Source: Puniceicoccales bacterium
Lineage (GTDB): Bacteria > Verrucomicrobiota > Verrucomicrobiia > Opitutales > JAIRKQ01
Assembly (NCBI GenBank): GCA_031281895.1
Contig: JAITET010000055.1
Coordinates: 1-11,519 of the forward strand
Reading direction: 5' to 3'
Length of the DNA stretch: 11,519 nucleotides
Part shown: positions 6,383 through 11,519 of the stretch, piece after piece
How positions within the stretch are numbered: the first letter of the stretch is position 1
How the letters are laid out: every line of letters starts with the position of its first letter
Notes under the pieces: generated by a model
The model's database searches: none
What the model was told of the DNA's origin: nothing
What the model saw: only the letters and a program-made list of their open reading frames with translations
Position numbers and translations under genes: made by a program

Positions 6383-7779
6383 GGTCTAAATCCTATTTGG
6401 TTTCTCTTCGGTGTGGCATCGACAGCCATAGTTCTCGTTTGCAATGCCGCATCTAATTCTTCTTGGGATATTTTTAGTTTTCCCTTGAAAGCTGTCAGTC
6501 GAGCCGCTTCCTTGATAATAAAAGCTACGTCAGATCTCGGCTTGTCTATCAGCGTGTCAATAATTTTGTCTAGATTGATATTATCTTCCACAGGCAATTT
6601 TGAAAGGGAGACATCAAGCATGGTTTTTATATCATCCTTGTTTGGCATACGAACTTCTATTTTATGGTCAAATCTGCCTGTTCTTAAAAATGCGGGGTCT
6701 ATGCTCCCCAGTAGGTTGGTCATGCCAACCACAAAAACTTTATTTTTACTGGCTTCCGGTATAAGGCGGAGGAATTCGCCGACTTCTTCAACCTTATAAT
6801 CATGTGCACCATCGCGTTTTGATAGATATGCTTCCATCTCGTCAATTATTACGATGGATGGAGATGTTTCAGATGCTTTATTGAAAACCGCAGCAATCTT
6901 TTGTCCTGTCTGATGTATGTATGGACTTCCGACACAACTTGAACATATGGAATACACCGGCCAATCAAGAAATTCAGCCAACTTTTCAACGGCATAAGTT
7001 TTTCCAGTACCCGGCTTCCCATATAAAATTATTGGTGATGGGAAAGAAATTCCAAGTGGTTCATACTTTTCTGGGTGTAATGCAATGTCTATAACATTTT
7101 CAAAAAAGAACTTTTCAAGGTAAGCCGCACCAGGCAAAGAAAATGTTGTATTTTTGCCTATGGGTTTGTTGTTTTCGGAAGCGTAAGTTTTCGTCCTTGT
7201 GGCTGCTCCATATTTTTTATCCGAGATAAGTCCAGCATCTTCTATAATTTCTTCTAAATCATCCAAAGAAAAGTTTGGTGTCAAGCTTTGCAAGCGCCGA
7301 ATAGAAGTGGTAGGAACTGGCACTCCGCCAGCTAGCCAAGTTCCTAGCAATAGACCGTCATCTACATTAGACGATAATTCAGACGTCGGCAACAACCGAG
7401 AGAATTGTTCCACATACAAAGAATTCTCAAATGAAACATTAGGAAGTATTTTACGGGATTCTCTGAGTGCGGCAGCAAACGACAAAGCCGATATTTTATT
7501 TACGGAAAAATACTTATAATCTACGGGCGCAAGAACGTATTTATCAGAAGATATAATGAACGATAAAACATCACCACCGAACTTAACTCTGCTCCATACA
7601 GATTTATTCAAAAGTTTGTTGGAATCCCACTGTGTTGCCAAATCATGCCGGACAACTAGCATATTTTGCTCATCAAACAGTTTATAAATCTGCCATTTAT
7701 CACCAGCAAATACGACTGACTTTACCACCACGCCTTTTTGCGGTTCATACTTTTTGGGAAACCAAGGGTCACGTATCAT
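6379..7779 (-). CDS. AAA+ ATPase (FtsH/p97-type single AAA module), chaperone operon gene 3
   Basis: This 466-residue protein joins an N-terminal region of about 210 residues that I do not recognise to one classical AAA module (about 212-450). Visible are Walker A GKPGTGKT (254-261), Walker B IVIIDE (309-314), the sensor-1 Asn in GMTN (N355), the second region of homology DPAFLRTGRFD with arginine-finger candidates R366 and R369, and a C-terminal helical lid. The pore loop aligns with KYVG of p97/FtsH relatives as PYIH, so the aromatic Y287 is kept while the Gly is His. It should therefore form a ring that can pull on polypeptides. There is no protease domain (no HEXXH), so it is a remodeller and not a protease by itself. 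It starts 4 bp after the Hsp70 stop, with AAAGGA seven bases upstream, and overlaps the next gene by 4 bp. Confidence 0.93.
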   Translation of the reverse strand: MIRDPWFPKKYEPQKGVVVKSVVFAGDKWQIYKLFDEQNMLVVRHDLATQWDSNKLLNKSVWSRVKFGGDVLSFIISSDKYVLAPVDYKYFSVNKISALSFAAALRESRKILPNVSFENSLYVEQFSRLLPTSELSSNVDDGLLLGTWLAGGVPVPTTSIRRLQSLTPNFSLDDLEEIIEDAGLISDKKYGAATRTKTYASENNKPIGKNTTFSLPGAAYLEKFFFENVIDIALHPEKYEPLGISFPSPIILYGKPGTGKTYAVEKLAEFLDWPVYSICSSCVGSPYIHQTGQKIAAVFNKASETSPSIVIIDEMEAYLSKRDGAHDYKVEEVGEFLRLIPEASKNKVFVVGMTNLLGSIDPAFLRTGRFDHKIEVRMPNKDDIKTMLDVSLSKLPVEDNINLDKIIDTLIDKPRSDVAFIIKEAARLTAFKGKLKISQEELDAALQTRTMAVDATPKRNQIGFRP

Positions 7780-7783
7780 TTTA

Positions 7784-10276
7784 CTATCCTTTGATGATAT
7801 TGGTTATATCCATATCTTCCATTCCATCGCTACTACCAACTTGTATTGTTGCTAACCCGGCAACGACTTGACGTAGAGTTTGTATATCGTCTTGCTGTAA
7901 TGCCACGGTACCTTGTTTTACCAGCGCATTAAATTGGGATTTGTCATTGAATAAGAATGACTTGCTAGACAAATGCTTAAATCTATCGACAATAAACCAA
8001 TCCTGTTTCCATAGTACCGAAAAGATTTTGCCGCGCATTTCGTACAAGAAATCCTCAAAATCATGCGTATCCTTTGCAATAACTCGTTTAGCACTTATAA
8101 CTAGATTATCAAAGGTCGATATATCGGCAGGTGTTGCGTAAGCTCTTAACTCGCCGAAAGTTTCCACCTGTATATCCAAATCCAATTGTCTGATTTTTTG
8201 CAGATGTTTTTTCCGTATCGCAGCCAATTCCTTCTTTGCTTGGAAGACTTTTTCTTCTACTTCTTTTGTTTTTTCTGGATCGACTTCATCCGGTGCTAAG
8301 GAAGACGCTTCCTTTAGTTTTTTGCATACTCTATCTAGGGCAGGATCGCTTATGCGTGTCGCCATTTCGTCAGCTCTGTTTTTCGTACTTTCAGCGTCCA
8401 ATATAATGACTTTTGGTGCTTCCGAATAATCTCTTTGCCCCTCTTGGCGAGAATAGAAGTTTTTAGCAGAATTGAACGAACTACGGATACTCGGGATTGT
8501 TATTTCAAGACGAATATTTCCATCATCGGCCATTTCGTAGGACAATTCTATGTCTGTACCGGCCTGGATAACTCCATCGTAAAAATCCGTTCCGGATATT
8601 TTCATGACGCCAATGGGTCTATTATCCGTTATCGGCGTTGTTATATCTCCTTCCCACAGTTTAAAATTCAATGAACCGGTATCACCGGATTTTAGTGTCG
8701 TTGCCGCTTTGAAACGCTTTTGTCCGCGTTTTGGTAAAGTATCGCCGGAGTGCACTAAATAATCCAGGACAGGAGCTCCACCTAACTTATCAAGAACTTC
8801 AATTGCAACGGAGTGGGAAGCCGGTATTGAATCAACGGTTGCCGCTGTTCTCATAATCGTTATTCTATTTGGGTCAAGGGCAACACTTTCACCATATTCG
8901 TTAAATACAAACGCCTTGAAGTTATTCTCTCCAAACTTTGACAAAATAATGTCCACTGATGCACCGTCTCTAAGCGCTACTCTGCCAGAAGACCACCCGG
9001 AATCAACAGAATCTATCTGGAACTCATATTTCTCTTTCTTTTTCTTCGGCAAATGTATTACAAGTTTCGTTTTAACATCTGGTGTTCTTGCGATAAAATC
9101 AAATTTGACACTAACTACCCCCTGCGATTCCATAGAACCACGCATATTTTTGCGGGCGTGGTTTTGCGATGACCAATCTATGGATTCTGCAAATATGCTC
9201 GCTCCTTCGGCGACCGCCGTCATGGGATTGACATCTGTATTGGCCGGAATCCCCAGTGTAGATGATACTTTATCTCGCAAAGGCTTATGGCAAGTCGGAC
9301 CACCGACAAATACTATACGGATAATATCCTCAGACGTTAACCCTGCTTTTTCTAAGGTTTCGTTTGCTGCTCTAATAGTTTCATCTATTTGTACGGCAAT
9401 CAAATTATTGTAAGTCTTACATGAAATTGGTATGTCAAGATAAATATCTGCACCCTGATTATCTTTCATGCACACCTCGTTTTCAGAAAGACTTATCGTA
9501 GCATCTTCCTTAACCGATAAATCTATCTTTGCTCGTTCGGCGGCAAAAGCCGACAATCTTACCAGAGATTTACGATTTGGGTCGTTCCAGAACTCAGTTG
9601 ACAAATCAAAATTGTCAAAGAGCCAAGGATAAACTATTTTTTCAACCAGCGAGCGATCAAAATCCCGACCACCGCACATGGCAATCCCACCGTGACTTTG
9701 TAAGTTTACATGCCCGTTGATACTTTCAGCAACGGCTATATCCAAAGTTCCACCACCAAGGTCATAAATAAGGAATATGCCGTCTTCCGGTCGTGTTTTC
9801 ATAACGCTCATAATTGCAGCAACGGGTTCTTGCATTAGTGCAATTTTCCCAATTCCAGCCATATTAGCTGCTTGTAAGGTTGCGTCTTTTTGCATTTGAT
9901 TAAATGCGGCTGGAACTGTTATAACGGTACAAATATCAGGGTCTTTTTGCATATCGTCTGGCAAATAGTTGAATAGTACTTTCAGAATCTCTGCCGAACA
10001 TTCTTCTGGCGACATAGACTTACCAAGATTAGGAATGTTTATGGGGGTATTTGTCCCCATAAAACGTTTGAATCTTACAGCAACATTATCAGGGTCGTTC
10101 AATGTGGAATCATAGGCTCGCTTGCCAACATATTTGTTGCTACGCCTGTCTATGTAAATCGCAGATGGAGTTACATCCATCTGGTCGAGACTTTTGTAGA
10201 TATGCACCTGTTCACCATCGTATGAGCAAATTGCACTATTTGTAGTTCCAAGGTCAATTCCGATAAAATTTTTCAT
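7784..10276 (-). CDS. Hsp70-family chaperone with divergent substrate-binding half, chaperone operon gene 2
   Basis: This 830-residue protein begins with a complete Hsp70 nucleotide-binding domain (1 to about 385): phosphate-1 GIDLGTTNS (6-14), K70 in FKRFMG, VPAAFN, QEPVAA (E150), phosphate-2 DLGGGTLD (D172, T177, D179) and adenosine motif FVGGP (323-327). All expected ATPase residues are there. The second half departs from DnaK. The linker reads VVSVKFDF where DnaK has VLLLDVTPLS, a beta-rich stretch covers about 390-600, a charged coiled-coil-like segment about 640-700, and a further helical tail ends in DMDITNIIKG. It is about 190 residues longer than DnaK. The start overlaps the GrpE-like stop by ATGA, and AAGGTGG lies four bases before the ATG. 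It is not the housekeeping dnaK, because no dnaJ or canonical grpE adjoins and the SBD differs. I infer an accessory Hsp70 dedicated to this operon. Confidence 0.94.
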   Translation of the reverse strand: MKNFIGIDLGTTNSAICSYDGEQVHIYKSLDQMDVTPSAIYIDRRSNKYVGKRAYDSTLNDPDNVAVRFKRFMGTNTPINIPNLGKSMSPEECSAEILKVLFNYLPDDMQKDPDICTVITVPAAFNQMQKDATLQAANMAGIGKIALMQEPVAAIMSVMKTRPEDGIFLIYDLGGGTLDIAVAESINGHVNLQSHGGIAMCGGRDFDRSLVEKIVYPWLFDNFDLSTEFWNDPNRKSLVRLSAFAAERAKIDLSVKEDATISLSENEVCMKDNQGADIYLDIPISCKTYNNLIAVQIDETIRAANETLEKAGLTSEDIIRIVFVGGPTCHKPLRDKVSSTLGIPANTDVNPMTAVAEGASIFAESIDWSSQNHARKNMRGSMESQGVVSVKFDFIARTPDVKTKLVIHLPKKKKEKYEFQIDSVDSGWSSGRVALRDGASVDIILSKFGENNFKAFVFNEYGESVALDPNRITIMRTAATVDSIPASHSVAIEVLDKLGGAPVLDYLVHSGDTLPKRGQKRFKAATTLKSGDTGSLNFKLWEGDITTPITDNRPIGVMKISGTDFYDGVIQAGTDIELSYEMADDGNIRLEITIPSIRSSFNSAKNFYSRQEGQRDYSEAPKVIILDAESTKNRADEMATRISDPALDRVCKKLKEASSLAPDEVDPEKTKEVEEKVFQAKKELAAIRKKHLQKIRQLDLDIQVETFGELRAYATPADISTFDNLVISAKRVIAKDTHDFEDFLYEMRGKIFSVLWKQDWFIVDRFKHLSSKSFLFNDKSQFNALVKQGTVALQQDDIQTLRQVVAGLATIQVGSSDGMEDMDITNIIKG

Positions 10277-10665
10277 TGTTCCACCTTCTTCAGTATAACT
10301 GAGCCGGTTTTTATGATTTTGCCGTTTTGCATAATCACAGGCTCCAAAACTTGCTCAATAACCAGTTCGTCATCCTTGTTAAAATCACCTATGTTAATTG
10401 GGCTTACCGGCATACCAACATCAAAAGGAATTCCTTCAAGCGAAGCGATTGTTATGCCTTCGCTCTGCAAAAACTCTATTGCTTTCTTATAGAACCAACC
10501 AAACTGACTCTCATATCGTTTTTGTTCATCTAAATCTATTTTCGCAATGAGTTTTTCTAACATCCTCGGCAACCTCCAGATTTCAACTGCGAAGTCAGCT
10601 AGCACAAATCCCTTTGCTGGGACATTTGTCTGGTTATTGGCAATGTTTTCAGCAATCTCGCTCAT
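10273..10665 (-). CDS. small GrpE-like protein, putative Hsp70 nucleotide-exchange factor, chaperone operon gene 1
   Basis: This 130-residue acidic protein has no obvious membrane segment. Its C-terminal half follows GrpE: FYKKAIEFLQSEGI (58-71) like the last helix of the GrpE stalk, then LEGIPFDVGMPV (76-87) where GrpE has a GxPFDPxxHEAV block, and a beta-type ending ELVIEQVLEPVIMQNGKII plus SVILKK, where GrpE ends with a VxxVLQKGYxLNGRxLRxAxVxV strand pair. The long N-terminal GrpE coiled coil is reduced to about residues 20-60, so it is shorter than the usual 180-200. It is the first gene of the operon and overlaps the Hsp70 start by 4 bp, which is the place expected for an Hsp70 partner. 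Start choice is firm: GGAG lies six bases before the ATG. The GrpE relationship is my reading of the pattern; a tested exchange role is inference. Confidence 0.68.
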   Translation of the reverse strand: MSEIAENIANNQTNVPAKGFVLADFAVEIWRLPRMLEKLIAKIDLDEQKRYESQFGWFYKKAIEFLQSEGITIASLEGIPFDVGMPVSPINIGDFNKDDELVIEQVLEPVIMQNGKIIKTGSVILKKVEQ

Positions 10666-10671
10666 ATTTAT

Positions 10672-10675
10672 CTCC
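10672..10675 (-). promoter_or_regulatory. ribosome binding site of the chaperone operon's first gene
   Basis: GGAG on the minus strand lies six bases before the ATG at 10665. It is one of the few clear Shine-Dalgarno sequences in the window; most housekeeping genes here lack one, while all four operon genes have one. Confidence 0.6.
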
Positions 10676-10999
10676 GATTTACATATAAAATAACCACCGG
10701 TAAAGGCAGCAGGAGATTAGTGACTAGCATAGCTCGATGTATTAAATATATTCCATCGACATCCCCTCATAAGCTTACATCGTCAACCCTAACACATCAA
10801 ATCAAGACCTCAACCCGTAGGGTATTGTCGCACAAAACTCTCAAAATTGCAACCAAAATTTGCAAGAACTTTGAAAAAGGTTTTTGAATTACCTCCGTTT
10901 AGGGCACTTCTTGATTTTTTGTGATTGATTTTCATAAAGTTCTGAGCCATGGTACGGACATGAGACTTTTGAGGATATGAAATGAAAAAGCTAGTATTA
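10676..10999. other. non-coding stretch upstream of the chaperone operon
   Basis: Apart from the inverted repeat and ribosome binding site, I see no supported gene here. A minus-strand open frame begins inside the repeat to the right and covers 10810-11172, but it has low-complexity Phe/Ser-rich sequence and no family resemblance. The stretch may include decayed IS sequence. Confidence 0.5.
10734..10759. promoter_or_regulatory. inverted repeat in the leader/promoter region of the chaperone operon
   Basis: TCGATG and CATCGA are separated by 14 AT-rich bases that include TATATT (10750-10745 on the minus strand), a possible -10 element with a weak TTATGA 16 bases upstream as -35. The symmetry and position about 70-95 bases before the first start codon fit an operator for a dimeric regulator. 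No regulator gene lies in the window, and the promoter match is modest. Confidence 0.3.
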
Positions 11000-11114
11000 A
11001 CGCGAAACTCAAAATAAAAGAGAAAAAAATGAAAAAATCCTAGGGAAGATGGATGAAAAAACAACCCTAAGACTGACAAGTCTTTTTGGGACCATAGACG
11101 ATCTTTGCAAGGAA
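11000..11114 (+). repeat. direct repeat, copy 1 (IS left end plus start of transposase)
   Basis: About 115 bases beginning ACGCGAAACTCAAAATAAAA match copy 2 at 11402-11519 with scattered substitutions and a few small indels. The best-conserved part is the coding start and the IDDLC region. Confidence 0.8.
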
Positions 11115-11400
11115 AAAAAGATAGAACAAAAGGAAAGGAGAGGACGGAAAGGTGGAGTGAAATTTTGGCCATACAGATTATGGTTCAACCTAAGTAAATG
11201 CAAGGATTTTAGACATAGCAGAAAATTAGAAAAATCATCGGTGGCAAATGGACACATCTCCCTTGCCCCTTTTCGGTAAATCAAATGTCGTTCCACTCAC
11301 TTTCCTCCTACTTTTTTCGACCTGAACGTCAGCAAAGCCTTTGTCAATATTTTCGAGAGTACCCTTCAGGCGACTCTCTGCTTAAAAAAATGTTATGGAA
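11000..11400 (+). pseudogene. degenerate transposase copy, tentatively IS982-like
   Basis: The repeat at 11000-11114 carries an AGGGA and an ATG (11049) opening a 76-codon frame. It begins MDEKTTLRLTSLFGTIDDLC and continues with RRGRKGG, and near 11180-11220 with SKCKDFRH. This resembles the N-terminus of IS982-family transposases (LFxxIDDxC, a basic stretch, then a xxYRxFKH block). The frame stops at about 11279. Farther on, around 11330-11380, another frame reads AFV...ESTLQ, which may be the remains of the FxDST catalytic block with an insertion. Together this looks like a shrunken, frameshifted copy that ends where the second copy begins. The family call is tentative; being a dead mobile element is more secure because of the repeat. 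Confidence 0.5.
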
Positions 11401-11401
11401 T

Positions 11402-11519
11402 ACGCGAATCTCAAAATAAAAAAGAGAAAAGGAAAGGAAAAATCTTAGGGAAGATGGATGAACAAAACAACCCTAAGACTAACAAGGCTTTTTGTGACCA
11501 TAGACGATCTTTGCAAGAA
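11402..11519 (+). repeat. direct repeat, copy 2, cut by the window end
   Basis: This begins ACGCGAATCTCAAAATAAAA and carries the same TTAGGGAAGATGGATGAA start. One extra base after the start (GAACAAAACAACC versus GAAAAAACAACC) puts the downstream TLRLTRLFVTIDDLCK frame out of register with that ATG. If this copy is intact, it must use another start; if not, it too is broken. The rest lies beyond the window. Confidence 0.75.

Noticed and set aside
6413..6799. Plus-strand open frame of 128 codons inside the AAA+ gene
   Set aside because: It is the shadow of the AAA module; the minus-strand frame carries Walker, sensor and arginine-finger motifs.
6906..6940. Loss of the pore-loop aromatic in the AAA+ ATPase (SSCVG read as the pore loop)
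   Set aside because: Counting from Walker B aligns the pore loop with PYIH, so Tyr287 occupies the aromatic position.
8916..9413. Plus-strand open frame of 165 codons inside the Hsp70 gene
   Set aside because: It is antisense to a well-supported Hsp70 reading frame and has no recognisable product.
10810..11296. Minus-strand Phe/Ser-rich open frames
   Set aside because: They are low-complexity products without motifs, and antisense to the repeated transposase start that explains the sequence better.

Overview
The window looks like a stretch of chromosome from a low-GC Gram-negative bacterium that carries decaying insertion sequences. A signal-peptide-bearing N-acetylmuramoyl-L-alanine amidase, an IF-3 with terminal extensions and a PheS uncoupled from pheT are all present. 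The small membrane protein at 1033-1623 reminded me of a protein family in Verrucomicrobiota (Opitutales-like), but that placement is an impression from memory, not proof. The genetic code is standard: Trp is TGG, and TGA is used as a stop.

Left part (1-4735), housekeeping. A DNA-alkylation-repair protein of the AlkD/HEAT type (minus) is followed by a short stretch that may hold a frameshifted small ORF, then by a polytopic membrane protein of unknown function (plus). This membrane gene overlaps tail to tail with an AmiC-type cell-wall amidase (minus), which lies 5 bp downstream of infC (minus). Across a 0.2 kb divergent promoter region, pheS runs on the plus strand. It is followed by tRNA-Arg(ACG) and tRNA-Ala(GGC). 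The textbook infC-rpmI-rplT-pheS-pheT order is broken up here.

Middle part (4736-5158), junction. Directly behind tRNA-Ala are short repeats of its 3' end (TCCACCA three times), two hairpin-forming inverted repeats, and the decayed 3' end of an IS630-family transposase. The IS relic stops one base before the last gene of the next operon.

Right part (5159-10665), the most interesting segment. This is a compact four-gene minus-strand operon with ATGA overlaps and 4-bp spacing. It reads, in order of transcription: a small protein whose C-terminal half resembles GrpE; an 830-residue Hsp70 with an intact ATPase site but an unusual substrate-binding half; a single-domain AAA+ ATPase of the FtsH/p97 type with its own N-terminal domain; and a protein with a J-like N-terminus that lacks the HPD tripeptide and ends in a predicted membrane hairpin. 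I read this as a self-contained accessory chaperone/unfoldase system: Hsp70 engine, putative exchange factor, putative J-like membrane recruiter and AAA+ remodeller. It would parallel DnaK/GrpE/DnaJ/ClpB without being them. I do not know a named system with this combination.

Right edge (10666-11519). After the operon leader, which has a good ribosome binding site and an inverted repeat, I see no intact gene. The last 520 bp hold two direct-repeat copies of the start of a transposase gene, tentatively IS982-like. The first copy is degenerate and the second runs off the window. The chaperone operon is therefore bracketed by IS relics and lies beside a tRNA pair, which suggests it was acquired as a unit.
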